Shown here: one piece after another, positions 1-9,076 of the stretch
Position numbering within the stretch: position 1 is the stretch's first letter
How the letters are laid out: every line of letters begins with the position of its first letter
NCBI GenBank assembly: GCA_003347645.1
Contig: QDFX01000017.1
Coordinates: 25,009-89,008, forward strand
DNA from: Rhizobiaceae bacterium CPCC 101076
GTDB taxonomy: Bacteria; Pseudomonadota; Alphaproteobacteria; Rhizobiales; Methylopilaceae
Reading direction: 5' to 3'
DNA: 64,000 nt
Program-made: the position numbers and the translations under genes
Notes under the pieces: generated by a model
Databases searched by the model: none
The model's input: only the letters and a program-made list of their open reading frames with translations
Told to the model about the DNA's origin: nothing

Positions 1-341
1 GCTTCCGGGTCGATTGCCCGTCGTTCGCGGCAGAAGAGTTCGATGTCGCCGATGATCTCGACACCGGCGGCCTTCGCCTTGTCGACCGTCCAGTGCGGAA
101 CGGGATGGGTCAGCGGCACGCCCGGCGACAGGATGAGGGCGTCGAGGCGGCCGAAATCAATCTCGCGCAGGTTTTCGGTCGGGATGCCCGCCGCCTTCGC
201 CTTTTCCAGACCGGCCGCACCGTCGTCCCATGCGATAACCTCGGCCCCGCCAGCGATCAGCGCCCTGGCCGTGGACAGCCCTGAACCGCCGAGGCCGAAC
301 AGCGCGACGGTCCTGCCTCTGAAACATGTAACAGGAGTCAT
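1..341 (-). CDS. murD: UDP-N-acetylmuramoyl-L-alanine--D-glutamate ligase, N-terminal part (cut by window edge)
   Basis: Cytoplasmic Mur ligase that adds D-glutamate to UDP-MurNAc-L-Ala. Only about the first 113 residues lie in the window; the C-terminal ATPase and ligase domains are beyond base 1. The reading begins MTPVTCFRGRTVALFGLGG, showing the Rossmann-like nucleotide fold with GLGGSG near residue 18, followed by the ALILSPGVPLTHP segment typical of MurD. The ATG lies at 341-339. It follows mraY at a distance of 73 bases, the standard mraY-murD order of dcw clusters, but that gap holds a small palindrome. Identification rests on both sequence and synteny. Confidence 0.93.
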   Translation of the reverse strand, partial: MTPVTCFRGRTVALFGLGGSGLSTARALIAGGAEVIAWDDGAAGLEKAKAAGIPTENLREIDFGRLDALILSPGVPLTHPVPHWTVDKAKAAGVEIIGDIELFCRERRAIDPE

Positions 342-414
342 TCTGCGATCTTCTCAGCCACGAGCGGCCGGGCTCCCTCGCCCCGCTTGCGGGGAGAGGT
401 ATGAACGACAGCGG
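342..414. repeat. Intergenic palindrome between mraY and murD
   Basis: The 73-base gap between mraY and murD contains a GC hairpin, CCCCGC at 381-386 and GCGGGG at 389-394, followed by GAGAGG. The CTCGCCCC/GGGGAGAGG style matches the larger repeat block at 41549-41755, so this is probably a short remnant of the same interspersed family. It interrupts an otherwise overlapping operon. Without a T-run on the minus strand it is unlikely to be a strong terminator. Confidence 0.4.
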
Positions 415-1500
415 TCATCGCAGCTTCAGCGTCGACAATCCGACAAGCGCCAGCACAACGGCGATGATCCAGAACCGGATCACGACCTGCGGTTCGGTCC
501 AGCCAAGCTGTTCGAAGTGATGGTGAATAGGCGCCATCTTGAAGACGCGCTTGCCGGTGAGCTTGAACGAAACGACCTGGATGATGACCGAGGCCGCCTC
601 GAGCACGAACAGGCCGCCGATGATCGCGAGCACGATTTCGTGCTTGGTCGCGACCGCGATCGAACCGAGCAGGCCACCCAGCGCCAGAGAACCGGTATCG
701 CCCATGAAGATCTGCGCCGGCGGCGCGTTGAACCAGAGGAAGCCGAGACCCGCGCCAAGGATCGCGCCGCACATCACCGCGAGCTCGCCGGTGCCGGGCG
801 TGAAATTGATCTGCAGATAGTCGGCGAAGACCGCATTGCCGGCGAGATAGGCGATCAGCGCGAAGCTCATCGTCGCGACCATCACCGGAACGATAGCGAG
901 GCCGTCGAGGCCGTCGGTCAGATTCACCGCATTGCCCGCGCCGACGATGACGAAGGCGCCGAAGATCGGGAAGAACCAGCCGAGATTGATCAGCACTTCC
1001 TTCAAGAATGGCAGCGCAAGGCCATGCTGCAGGTGCACCGGACTGACCGCGCTCATGATGATGACGGCGAAGGTCGCCAGCACGAACTCGATGGCGAGAC
1101 GCGAACGGCCCGAAAAGCCGTTGTGGCTCTGCTTCGTCACCTTCAGCACGTCGTCGTAGAAGCCCACGAGACCGAAGCCCAAAGTCACCGCAAGCACGAC
1201 CCAGACATAGACGTTGCGGAGATTGCCCCAGAGAAGCGTCGCGACGACGAGGCCGAGCAGGATCATCAGCCCGCCCATCGTGGGCGTGCCCTTCTTTGAG
1301 AGCAGATGGGTTTGGGGACCGTCCTCGCGGATCGGTTGGCCCTTGCCCTGCATCGAACGCAGCCAGTCGATGATCGACGGGCCGAACATGAAGACGAACA
1401 GAAGCGCGGTGATGACCGCCCCGCCAGTCCGGAAGGTGATGTAGCGGAAGACGTTGAGGAACGGCAGGCTACCGGAGAATTCGGCGAGGAAAGCGAGCAT
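415..1500 (-). CDS. mraY: Phospho-N-acetylmuramoyl-pentapeptide transferase
   Basis: Integral membrane enzyme that transfers phospho-MurNAc-pentapeptide from UDP to undecaprenyl phosphate, giving lipid I. The 361-aa length is normal for MraY. Several hydrophobic segments span the protein. Family signatures are visible: [20 protein letters not shown] near residue 60, the acidic GFYDDVLKV stretch near residue 120, the NLTDGLDGL motif near residue 195, and the C-terminal [13 protein letters not shown] block near residue 325. ATG at 1500, 10 bases downstream of the murF stop, so it is co-transcribed with the dcw operon. Confidence 0.98.
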   Translation of the reverse strand: MLAFLAEFSGSLPFLNVFRYITFRTGGAVITALLFVFMFGPSIIDWLRSMQGKGQPIREDGPQTHLLSKKGTPTMGGLMILLGLVVATLLWGNLRNVYVWVVLAVTLGFGLVGFYDDVLKVTKQSHNGFSGRSRLAIEFVLATFAVIIMSAVSPVHLQHGLALPFLKEVLINLGWFFPIFGAFVIVGAGNAVNLTDGLDGLAIVPVMVATMSFALIAYLAGNAVFADYLQINFTPGTGELAVMCGAILGAGLGFLWFNAPPAQIFMGDTGSLALGGLLGSIAVATKHEIVLAIIGGLFVLEAASVIIQVVSFKLTGKRVFKMAPIHHHFEQLGWTEPQVVIRFWIIAVVLALVGLSTLKLR

Positions 1501-1510
1501 ATGATCGTCT

Positions 1511-2926
1511 TTAAACGGAAGCGTCCGCCGGGGCGAATCGGCGGATCAGCGCACTGACGATAGGGCTCATTCTGCTGCCGTTCGAGCCCTTGATCATCAC
1601 GGCATCGCCGCCCTTCACCTCGTCGAGAACGAGCGGCTGAAGTTCGGACGACGATTCAGCCCAGCCGCCGCGGCGGGTCGCCGGCACCTGTTCGTAGAGC
1701 GCCCGCATCGCGGGACCGGCTGCGAACAGAAGATCGATACGGGCTTCGGCCAATGCAGGCGCGAGCTGGCGGTGCAGTTCGTCGGCCTGGTCGCCGAGTT
1801 CCAGCATATCGCCGAGCACCGCGATACGACGTCCGGCGGCGGGTGAAAGGCCGAGCAGGCTGATCGCGGCGCGCATCGAGGCCGGATTGGCGTTGTAGCT
1901 CTCGTCGAGGAGAACGGCGGGGCCGGTCGGCGTGACGAGTTCGTGGCGCAGACCTCGACCCGCGGACGGTTGAAACTCCATCAGCTTGGAGGCGGCCGAA
2001 TGCAGATCGGCACCGGCAAGCTTCGCCGCCATCAACGCCGCGAGACTGTTCATGACGAGATGCCGGCCCGGCGCCCCGAGGCGATAGGCGATCTCCTGGC
2101 CGAGGATCGAGGCGGTGACGATCGAATGCGCCGGCAAGCTTGCGACCGTCAGGAGCCGCGCATCGGCATTCGCAGCCTGACCGAAGGTCCGCACCTCGGC
2201 CTGAACCGCCTTCGCGGCCGTGACGAGGCGGTCGGCGTAGGGATTGTCGGCGTTGATGATCGCCGCACCGCCCGGTTCGAGGCCGGAGAATATCTCCGCC
2301 TTGGCGTCGGCGATCGCCTCGATCGAGGGAAAATGCTCGACGTGGACGGGCTCGACCGTGGTGACAATCGCAATGTGCGGGCGAACCATCTTGGTCAGCG
2401 GCGTGATCTCGCCGGAATGGTTCATGCCGATTTCAAAGATGCCGTAATGCGTCGACTGAGGCATGCGGGCGAGCGTCAGCGGCACGCCCCAGTGATTGTT
2501 GAAGCTCGCGACGGAGGCATGCGTATCCGCATCGGCTGAGAGCATCAGGCGCAGCATTTCCTTGGTGCCGGTCTTGCCGACACTGCCGGTGACCGCGATC
2601 ACCCATGCCTTGGACCGGTCGCGCGATGCCTTGCCCAGCGCCATCAAGCCATCGAGCACATCCGGAACGACGAGAAGCGGCGACGTCGTCCCGACTTCGT
2701 CCTGCTTGCTCTGGGCGATGACCGCGACGCCGGCGCCGTTGTCGAGCGCTGAACGGACAAAGGCATGGCCATCGTGGCGGTCGCCCTTGATGGCGAAATA
2801 GGCCTCGCCCTTGTCGATCGTCCGGCTGTCGATCGAGATGCCGGTGATGGCACGCGGCAGCTTGCCCGTGACCTGGCCGCCGAGAGCCGCGGCGAAGTCC
2901 TTTCCCGTCCACAACGCTTCACTCAT
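1511..2926 (-). CDS. murF: UDP-N-acetylmuramoyl-tripeptide--D-alanyl-D-alanine ligase
   Basis: Cytoplasmic Mur ligase that adds D-Ala-D-Ala to complete the UDP-MurNAc-pentapeptide. The P-loop is seen as [14 protein letters not shown] near residue 115; the usual form is TGSxGKTTTK, so here G replaces the second T. The [13 protein letters not shown] stretch and the [13 protein letters not shown] motif typical of MurF follow. I chose the ATG at 2926 (MSEALWTG), which overlaps the murE stop by eight bases and has AGGTGG just upstream; a GTG nine bases earlier is the alternative. The 471-aa length is normal. Confidence 0.97.
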   Translation of the reverse strand: MSEALWTGKDFAAALGGQVTGKLPRAITGISIDSRTIDKGEAYFAIKGDRHDGHAFVRSALDNGAGVAVIAQSKQDEVGTTSPLLVVPDVLDGLMALGKASRDRSKAWVIAVTGSVGKTGTKEMLRLMLSADADTHASVASFNNHWGVPLTLARMPQSTHYGIFEIGMNHSGEITPLTKMVRPHIAIVTTVEPVHVEHFPSIEAIADAKAEIFSGLEPGGAAIINADNPYADRLVTAAKAVQAEVRTFGQAANADARLLTVASLPAHSIVTASILGQEIAYRLGAPGRHLVMNSLAALMAAKLAGADLHSAASKLMEFQPSAGRGLRHELVTPTGPAVLLDESYNANPASMRAAISLLGLSPAAGRRIAVLGDMLELGDQADELHRQLAPALAEARIDLLFAAGPAMRALYEQVPATRRGGWAESSSELQPLVLDEVKGGDAVMIKGSNGSRMSPIVSALIRRFAPADASV

Positions 2927-4388
2927 GTGGCCCACCTATCGCGGCCAGGATCGCCGCGTGATCGGAGAATGGAAGCGTTCGGTCGCCTACGATCTGGCCC
3001 GTTTCATGACCCTTGCCCGCAACGAGGAGAACATCCCCTGGTTTCAACTCGGCCACGCCTGCGGCTATGGCTTGCGCGCGGTCTCCTATTTCCCGCGCGC
3101 CGGGGGCGGCAGCCAGGATCGCCGCGCGGATCACGGCCGGCTCTTCGGAACGGGGATTGTCATCGGTGACGATGGCGATATCGGCGCGTTTGATTGCCGC
3201 CTCGCCCATCAGCGGTCGCTTGCCGGGATCGCGGTCGCCGCCCGCGCCAAACACGACGATCAGGCGTCCGGTGGCATAGGGACGAAGCGCGTCGAGCGCA
3301 TTGGCGAGCGCGTCGGGGGTATGAGCGTAGTCTACGACCGCGATAGCGCCATTGACCTCGGCCACCCGCTCCAGCCGCCCCGTCGCGCCTTTCAGGCTCT
3401 CGAGCGCTCCGAAGACTTTGTCCGGTCGGCCTCCCGTTGCGATGGCGAGGCCAGCGGCGACGAGCGCATTCTCCGCCTGGAAGCTGCCCGCGAGCGGCAG
3501 GCGAATACGATAGTCCTCTTCGCAATGCCGTATCGTCAGTATCTGAGCGAAGCCGTCGGGCTCGACCTTGAGGAGATGCAGATCGAGACCGTGCTCGCCT
3601 ACGGTCAGCGTGCGCAGGCCGCGATCCCGCGCGGCCTTGATGAAGACCCGGGCGCCCTCGCCGTCGGCCGCGATGACCGCCGCCGCCTTCTTCGGCAGGA
3701 CGCGGGTGAACAGGGTCAGCTTGGCATCGCGATAGGCCTCGAAGCTCGTGTGGTAATCGAGGTGATCGCGGGTGAGATTGGTGAAGCCGCCGGCTTTCAG
3801 ATGCAGGCCGTCGAGTCGGTACTGGTCAAGGCCGTGCGAGCTCGCTTCGATCGCGAGATGATCGACCCCCTCGCCCGCCAGCCGGTCGACCAGCTTGTGC
3901 AGCACGATCGGGTCGGGCGTGGTGTGGGTCGAATATTCCTCACCTTTCGGGCTGACGAGACCGACCGTGCCGAGGCTCGCGGCCTGATGACCGAGCGCAG
4001 TCCAGATCTGGCGGACGAAGCTCGCGACCGACGTCTTTCCGTTGGTGCCGGTGACGGCGACGATGACGCCCGGCTGGCGCGGATAAAATCTTGCAGCGGC
4101 CTTTGCCAAGGCCGAACGGGCGTTAGGGACATGGACCGTGACCGCTCCTTCGACCATGTCGGGCTTGTCGGTCAGGACAGCGACCGCTCCGGCGGCAATC
4201 GCGGCCGGAGCGAAGCTAAGTCCGTCAGCTCTGACGCCCGGCAGCGCCGCGAACAGGAAACCGGGCTTCACCGCCCGGCTGTCGGCGGTGATCCCGGCGA
4301 TCATCAGCGCCCTGAGATTGGGAGAAAACTCCGCATCGGGGAAAAGCTCCCCGAGCGAGACCGCCCGCGCCTCCTGTGTTTCGTTCAC
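2919..4388 (-). CDS. murE: UDP-N-acetylmuramoyl-L-alanyl-D-glutamate--2,6-diaminopimelate ligase
   Basis: Adds the third stem-peptide residue to UDP-MurNAc-L-Ala-D-Glu. The ATP-binding P-loop TGTNGKTSVASF lies near residue 115, followed by TRDHLDYH and the VVDYAHTPDAL block. The DNPRSEEP sequence near residue 400 is the DNPR motif that marks meso-diaminopimelate specificity rather than lysine. The start is GTG at 4388, giving 489 aa (normal length), because it forms a GTGA overlap with the ftsI stop; the frame stays open further upstream inside ftsI but lacks family similarity there. Confidence 0.97.
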   Translation of the reverse strand: MNETQEARAVSLGELFPDAEFSPNLRALMIAGITADSRAVKPGFLFAALPGVRADGLSFAPAAIAAGAVAVLTDKPDMVEGAVTVHVPNARSALAKAAARFYPRQPGVIVAVTGTNGKTSVASFVRQIWTALGHQAASLGTVGLVSPKGEEYSTHTTPDPIVLHKLVDRLAGEGVDHLAIEASSHGLDQYRLDGLHLKAGGFTNLTRDHLDYHTSFEAYRDAKLTLFTRVLPKKAAAVIAADGEGARVFIKAARDRGLRTLTVGEHGLDLHLLKVEPDGFAQILTIRHCEEDYRIRLPLAGSFQAENALVAAGLAIATGGRPDKVFGALESLKGATGRLERVAEVNGAIAVVDYAHTPDALANALDALRPYATGRLIVVFGAGGDRDPGKRPLMGEAAIKRADIAIVTDDNPRSEEPAVIRAAILAAAPGAREIGDRAQAIAAGVAELKPGDVLLVAGKGHETGQIVGDRTLPFSDHAAILAAIGGPHE

Positions 4389-6043
4389 TGAATCGAGCCG
4401 AGCGCGGCGGCCTGTGTGGCCGGAGGCAGCATTGGCGGAATATCGAAGTCCGGCTTGACGCCGAGCAGCGGCGCGATACGGGCGACGATCCGGCCGGTCA
4501 CCGGGGCCGCATTCCAGCCGGAGGTGCGGAAGCCGTGCGTTTCCTTGGTCGGTTTCGGTTCGTCGAGCATGACCAGCAAAGCGTAGCGCGGCGCGTCGGC
4601 CGGGAAAACCGCCGTGAACGCGCACATCACCTTATCGTCGGAATACCGACCGTTCACAACCTTCTCGGCCGTGCCGGTCTTGCCGCCGACGCGATAGCCG
4701 GGGATGTCGGCCTTCTTTGCCGAGCCCGCCGGAGACGTCGCGTTGAGGCGCATCAGGTAGCGCATCATATCGCTGGTTTCTGGCTTGATGACGCGCTTGG
4801 CCAAAGTCATCGCCTCTTCCTTGCTGCGCTTCAGGAAGGTCGGCGGAATGAGATAGCCGCCATTCATCAGCGCGCCGGTCGCCATCAGCGTCTGCAGCGG
4901 CGAGACCGACAGGCCGTGGCCGAACGAGATCGTGACGGTGTTCAACTCTCCCCAGTTCCTCGGGACGATCGGCATCGCGCTTTCCGGTAGTTCGGTACGC
5001 AGCCGATCCAGCTGGCCCATCTTCTTCAGGAACGCTTTGTGACCGTCGACGCCGACGGCCAGCGCAATCTTGGCCGTGCCGATATTCGACGAGTGGATGA
5101 ACACTTCCGGCACCGACAGGATGCGTCGGGTCGGATGGAAGTCGTCGATCGAGAACTTGCCGTAGCGCATCGGCGCGCGGGCATCGAAGCGGTCGCTAAG
5201 CTTCACCTTGCCGGAATCGAGCGCCATCGCGAGCGTCAGCGCCTTGAAGGTCGAGCCCATCTCGAACACGCCGACGCTGACGCGGTTGATCGCTTCGGGC
5301 TTCAGGGCATCGGCCGGCTTGTTCGGGTCGAAATCGGGAAGCGAGACATAGGCGACGATCTCGCCCGTCTCGACATCCATGACGACGCCCGAGGCCGCGA
5401 TCGGATCGAACTCCTTCATCGCGACTTCGAGCTCGTCACGCACCGCGTGTTGGACCATCAGGTCGAGCGCCACGTTGAGTTCAGGCGGCTGGCTGGAGCC
5501 GTCTTTCACGACGCGATTGCTCTTGTCGATATAGGCTTCGAGACCCGAAATGCCCTGGTTGTCGACATTCACGGCGCCGAGTTCGTGCGAGACGATCGGA
5601 CCGTTGGGATAGACGCGGCGCTGTTCGGACAGGAAGCCGACGCCCGGAATGCCCAGGCGATGCACTTCGGCCTGCTCGCGCGGCGAGATTTCACGCTTCA
5701 CCCAGACGAAGCCGAGATCGGTCGAGAACTTCTTGTGCAATTCGTCGAGGTTGAGGTCCGGCATGACCCGGCCGAGCGCTTCCGCGGCCTCGTCGGCATC
5801 GATCATCTTGCGGGGTTCGGCGAAGATCGACGAGGTCTCGATATCGGTTGCGAGCTGGCGGCCGTAGCGGTCGGCGATGACCGGACGCCGGGTCGCGAGA
5901 CCGGCTTCCGCGTCGATGCGTGCCTTGGCCTGCTCGTCGGGCTTAGTGCCGAGCAGAACGAGCTTGCCGGCAATTGCGAGATAAACGGCAATAAAGCCCG
6001 CCATTGCGAGCCTCACCCTGCCGGCATTGCTCGCAGACCTCAT
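4385..6043 (-). CDS. ftsI: Peptidoglycan D,D-transpeptidase FtsI (penicillin-binding protein 3)
   Basis: Septal class B penicillin-binding protein of the divisome. A single N-terminal membrane anchor (residues about 12-32) is followed by the PBP dimerisation domain and the transpeptidase. All three penicilloyl-serine motifs are present: STFK with the catalytic serine near residue 262, SSN near 317, and KTGT near 454. The 552-aa length fits FtsI. ATG at 6043 overlaps the ftsL stop (ATGA), so translation is probably coupled to ftsL, its divisome partner. Confidence 0.97.
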   Translation of the reverse strand: MRSASNAGRVRLAMAGFIAVYLAIAGKLVLLGTKPDEQAKARIDAEAGLATRRPVIADRYGRQLATDIETSSIFAEPRKMIDADEAAEALGRVMPDLNLDELHKKFSTDLGFVWVKREISPREQAEVHRLGIPGVGFLSEQRRVYPNGPIVSHELGAVNVDNQGISGLEAYIDKSNRVVKDGSSQPPELNVALDLMVQHAVRDELEVAMKEFDPIAASGVVMDVETGEIVAYVSLPDFDPNKPADALKPEAINRVSVGVFEMGSTFKALTLAMALDSGKVKLSDRFDARAPMRYGKFSIDDFHPTRRILSVPEVFIHSSNIGTAKIALAVGVDGHKAFLKKMGQLDRLRTELPESAMPIVPRNWGELNTVTISFGHGLSVSPLQTLMATGALMNGGYLIPPTFLKRSKEEAMTLAKRVIKPETSDMMRYLMRLNATSPAGSAKKADIPGYRVGGKTGTAEKVVNGRYSDDKVMCAFTAVFPADAPRYALLVMLDEPKPTKETHGFRTSGWNAAPVTGRIVARIAPLLGVKPDFDIPPMLPPATQAAALGSIQ

Positions 6044-6537
6044 TGCGGAACTCCGTGACGTGGCGGGGGAGACTGGCCGATGCCGAGCGAATTCATGACG
6101 CGGTCGACGCGGTCTTGGCCGCTCGGCAGAGCGAGGCCCATTGCCTCGATGGTGCGGGCGATCGGATCCTCGCCCGGCGCCTTCGGTTCGGGCAGGAGCG
6201 GCTGTTGTTCGAGACCGAGCGATTCAATCGTGGCGGCGATTGAGTCGACCCGCGCCGGCCGCAGGGGTAGCGCCGCGATCTCGATCCGCTGACGAGGATC
6301 GGCCGCCTTGAGATCGAGGTTCTTCGACGCAAGGAGCTGGATGCGATCGGGACGTACGAGATGCGCCCATTCGGCTTCGAGTACGGCGATGGCCGCTTTC
6401 TCGCGGTTGATCTGCCGTTCGAGCTTGGCGACCTCCTCGGCCTGCCAGGTCGCGCGGTACTTGATCTGATAGACGACGACCGCCGCCGCGATCAGCGCGA
6501 TGACGGCGATGACGTTGAAGAAACGCGCAATCTTCAC
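6040..6537 (-). CDS. ftsL: Cell division protein FtsL
   Basis: Small bitopic divisome protein. It has a short cytoplasmic N-terminus, one membrane segment (residues about 9-25), then a coiled-coil-prone stretch with heptad-like leucines around residues 35-60. The C-terminal tail is longer and less conserved than in enterobacteria, giving 165 aa. Translation starts at GTG 6537, which overlaps the rsmH stop (GTGA). FtsL is poorly conserved, so the call depends on its position between rsmH and ftsI and on its topology. Confidence 0.88.
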   Translation of the reverse strand: MKIARFFNVIAVIALIAAAVVVYQIKYRATWQAEEVAKLERQINREKAAIAVLEAEWAHLVRPDRIQLLASKNLDLKAADPRQRIEIAALPLRPARVDSIAATIESLGLEQQPLLPEPKAPGEDPIARTIEAMGLALPSGQDRVDRVMNSLGIGQSPPPRHGVPQ

Positions 6538-7562
6538 TGGCCACCCATGATCGTCGTCAGGGCCGGAAGATGCGGCACCCCATAGGCCAGGGAGTCACTC
6601 GGGCCGCGCGCCGGAGCATCCGTGCGCTCGGCGGCGCGCAGACGCGCCGAACGCGAGCGCGGATTGCGAGCGATTTCGTCGTCCCCCGGCGTCGCTGAAC
6701 GAACCACGGGAATGAAGGTCGGCGCCGCGGCGAAGGTCGCGGGGGCGTGACGCGAGACGTTCGGCGTGGTGCGCGAGCGCTCGGCGAGGAAGGTCTTCAC
6801 GATCCGATCTTCCAGCGAGTGGAAGCTGACGACCGCGAGGCGTCCGCCCGGCGCCAGAACCTCTTCCGCCGCGAACAGCGCGCGGAGAAGCTCGCCCAGT
6901 TCGTCGTTCACCGCGATGCGCAGCGCCTGGAAGGTGCGGGTCGCCGGATTGATCTGGTCGAACGCCCGGCCGAGGACCGTTTCGCATATTTTCGCGAGAT
7001 GAAGCGTGGTTTCGATGCGCGAATTATTCCGCTCCGAAACGATCGCCTTCGCGATCGCATTGGCCCGGCGTTCCTCACCCAAGGTCCGAATAAGCGCTGC
7101 CAAGTCCTTCTCGGACAAATCGTTCACGAGATCCGCGGCGCTCGGCCCCTCGCCGCCCATGCGCATGTCGAGCGGCCCGTCGAAGCGGAACGAGAAGCCC
7201 CTGTGGGCGTCGTCGATCTGCATAGACGAAACCCCAACATCCAAAACGATGCCATCGACCCGCTCGACGCCGAGATTTGCCGTGATTTCCTTGAGATCGC
7301 CGAAGCGGCCGTTGACCAGCATCAGCCGTCCCTGCGACGCCTCGACGAGCGATGCGCCACCGGCGATTGCCTCGCGGTCGCGGTCGATGCCGACGATCCT
7401 GCAGTCGGCCATTTCGAGCAGAGCGCGCGAATAGCCGCCGGCACCGAACGTGCCGTCGATATAGAGCGCTCCATCGACCGGTGCGAGCGCATCGACCGCC
7501 TCGTCGCGAAGAACCGAGATGTGGCGGACAGGCGCTCCGCCTTCGACGTGAAGCGCCGTCAT
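6534..7562 (-). CDS. rsmH: 16S rRNA (cytosine(1402)-N(4))-methyltransferase RsmH
   Basis: S-adenosylmethionine-dependent methyltransferase acting on the decoding centre of 16S rRNA (formerly MraW). Family landmarks: HISVLRDEAVDAL near residue 14, the DGTFGAGGYSRALL SAM-binding loop near residue 35, VLDVGVSSMQIDD near residue 103, and SFHSLEDRIVK in the C-terminal third. The 342-aa length is typical. The ATG at 7562 overlaps the mraZ stop (ATGA); the frame is open for 195 codons upstream but that part is the shadow of mraZ. Confidence 0.97.
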   Translation of the reverse strand: MTALHVEGGAPVRHISVLRDEAVDALAPVDGALYIDGTFGAGGYSRALLEMADCRIVGIDRDREAIAGGASLVEASQGRLMLVNGRFGDLKEITANLGVERVDGIVLDVGVSSMQIDDAHRGFSFRFDGPLDMRMGGEGPSAADLVNDLSEKDLAALIRTLGEERRANAIAKAIVSERNNSRIETTLHLAKICETVLGRAFDQINPATRTFQALRIAVNDELGELLRALFAAEEVLAPGGRLAVVSFHSLEDRIVKTFLAERSRTTPNVSRHAPATFAAAPTFIPVVRSATPGDDEIARNPRSRSARLRAAERTDAPARGPSDSLAYGVPHLPALTTIMGGQ

Positions 7563-8035
7563 TGCGGCGTCTCCGTCGTGTTGCCGATCCGGCCCGCGCC
7601 GATGCGGCGCCGCAGATCGCGCGCCTTTGCGCGGGCGTCGTCGAGATGGGCGCGAAATGTCTCCGGCTCCCAGATCTGAAATTTGTGTCCGTGACCGACA
7701 AAGGTCACCGAATCCGTGATGCCAGCATAGGACTTCAGGCTCTCGGTGAGAACGACGCGTCCTTCCGGATCCGTTTTCAGTATTTCGCTGGTGCCGAGAA
7801 GAGAGGTCGAGATCGCGTCCCGCTCCTCCGAATACGGCGCGAAGCCCTCGAGAAGACGGTCGATTTCCTGAAGAAGCGCGTTCCCGCCCGCGTCCAGCGC
7901 CTGGGTATCCAGCGACGGAAGAACGCAGAGGCCCTCGTGTCCATCCCTCGCCAGCACGGCACGGAACGAGGCCGGGATCGAAACCCGTCCCTTGGCGTCC
8001 AGCCGGCTCGTGAAGTTGGACACAAAGCGGTCCAT
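7559..8035 (-). CDS. mraZ: Transcriptional regulator MraZ
   Basis: First gene of the dcw cluster, a DNA-binding protein with two AbrB-like (SpoVT/AbrB) halves. The first half begins FTSRLDAKGRVSIPASFR and the second has DPEGRVVLTESLK near residue 90; both carry the D-x-K/E-GR-V core. At 158 aa it is a usual size. MraZ homologues bind short GGG-containing direct repeats in their own promoter, and four such units with 10-base spacing lie upstream at 8127-8161, implying autoregulation of the whole cluster. Confidence 0.96.
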   Translation of the reverse strand: MDRFVSNFTSRLDAKGRVSIPASFRAVLARDGHEGLCVLPSLDTQALDAGGNALLQEIDRLLEGFAPYSEERDAISTSLLGTSEILKTDPEGRVVLTESLKSYAGITDSVTFVGHGHKFQIWEPETFRAHLDDARAKARDLRRRIGAGRIGNTTETPQ

Positions 8036-8126
8036 GGGGCCCCTCTTCCCCCGGACAAGGCTCCGCCTTCGACGCCAAACGGCCTCCCTCGGCCGCCGGG
8101 CGAAGCCTCTCGGCGAACGCTCCGCT

Positions 8127-8161
8127 AGGGATGATTTGGGATATCATGGGACCACATGGGC
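8127..8161. promoter_or_regulatory. MraZ box array (four direct repeats, 10-base period)
   Basis: On the plus strand the units AGGGA (8127), TGGGA (8137), TGGGA (8147) and TGGGC (8157) recur exactly every 10 bases, i.e. TGGGN separated by 5 bases. This is the arrangement described for MraZ binding sites in E. coli (TGGGN repeats spaced by 5). The array covers the -10 and spacer of the candidate dcw promoter, so a bound MraZ would block RNA polymerase. The units are written on the strand opposite to the genes, which should be compared with other species. Confidence 0.75.
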
Positions 8162-8166
8162 GTCAA
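8138..8166 (-). promoter_or_regulatory. Candidate promoter of the dcw cluster
   Basis: Reading the minus strand, TTGACG (8166-8161) is followed after exactly 17 bases by TATCCC (8143-8138). The -35 is good and the -10 weak. The element ends 102 bases before the mraZ ATG and is interleaved with the MraZ boxes, which supports it. No transcription start can be proved from sequence. Confidence 0.5.
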
Positions 8167-8624
8167 CGATATTTCGCCACAATTAACCATTCACAGCCTT
8201 GTCACTGGCCGCGAATTTCCGCGCTAAGTCGCTGTTGAATCTGGGCTGTTAAGGTTAACGGGCAGTTGCCGTGAAAAGCTCAAGGGATTCAGGTCGAACG
8301 GGCTTGTGTCACTTGACCGAATAATTGGGCCTTTGCTGCCACGGCCGGCAGGCCTACACGGAGGCACGAGCGACATCGCAAGCAGACTGCAGGAGGCGAC
8401 GCAGACGCGAAGTCCGCGACGCCGCGCCAGGACGACGCCGACGATCCGGACGTCGGGACGCCCGTGGTCCAGTTTCAGGCGGAAGCTCAGGAAGAATACG
8501 AGAGCCGAGACGGCTATCAGGATGGCGCGTCCGACGAATTCTCCGAAGCATCATGTCGTTCGGACCGATCGAGTACTCAGATTCCCGGATCCGCGATGGC
8601 TCATTCGGGCCACTTCACAGAGGC
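8167..8624. other. Intergenic region of about 460 bases, one weak coding-like frame
   Basis: Between the dcw promoter and the small membrane-protein gene no convincing gene was found. The plus-strand frame 8317-8628 is open for 103 codons, with coding-like composition (GC-rich third positions, many D, E and Q residues from about 8390), but it has no ATG and no ribosome-binding site, so it may be a gene remnant. Overlapping frames with ATG starts here are arginine-rich and look like shadows. Confidence 0.4.
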
Positions 8625-8825
8625 CTAGGGCAGTGAACTGCGCCGAACGATCTTGAGTATCAGCAACAACACGCTTGCAGCGATCAGGGCCAGACCCAGC
8701 AGGGTCGTACCGACCGATCCGCCGTTGAAGCCGACCGCCGTAAAGGCGAGACCCGCAAAAAGCAGCAGGATCGCCAGGAGCTTTTTGAGTGCGAGAGCGC
8801 CGTATTCACCTGCTGGAGCTGCCAT
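8625..8825 (-). CDS. Small two-helix membrane protein, function unknown
   Basis: A 66-aa protein starting at the ATG at 8825, chosen because a strong AGGAGGAAGG ribosome-binding site sits five bases upstream; a longer in-frame start at 8927 lacks one. Two hydrophobic segments are visible, about residues 13-31 (AILLLFAGLAFTAVGF) and 36-57 (GTTLLGLALIAASVLLLIL), followed by a basic end, KIVRRSSLP. I do not recognise the family. It stands alone between the dcw promoter region and an amidohydrolase gene. Confidence 0.7.
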   Translation of the reverse strand: MAAPAGEYGALALKKLLAILLLFAGLAFTAVGFNGGSVGTTLLGLALIAASVLLLILKIVRRSSLP

Positions 8826-9076
8826 GACGCCTTCCTCCTGAGGGACTCTGACTTCACCCAGTGGTGTCGGCTTTAAGGTCGGGGAAGCGAGCGGCCTACC
8901 CTGAACCGGTCTCTTATTCATTGCCAATAAAAACGCCGGGAGGAGGATGACCTCTGGTTGCGTGTCGAACGGCCCAACGTAGCAGCTGGCGAGGTAACAA
9001 GCGCACCAGGCTTCGCCTTCGCCACGAGGGCTTGGCCCGATACCATGCTAAGCTCCATGCGAAGGGAGCAGTCGAG

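Noticed and set aside
8306..8656. ATG-initiated, arginine-rich frames in the gap left of the small membrane protein
   Set aside because: No ribosome-binding site and unnatural Arg/Ser composition; the third frame there looks more protein-like.
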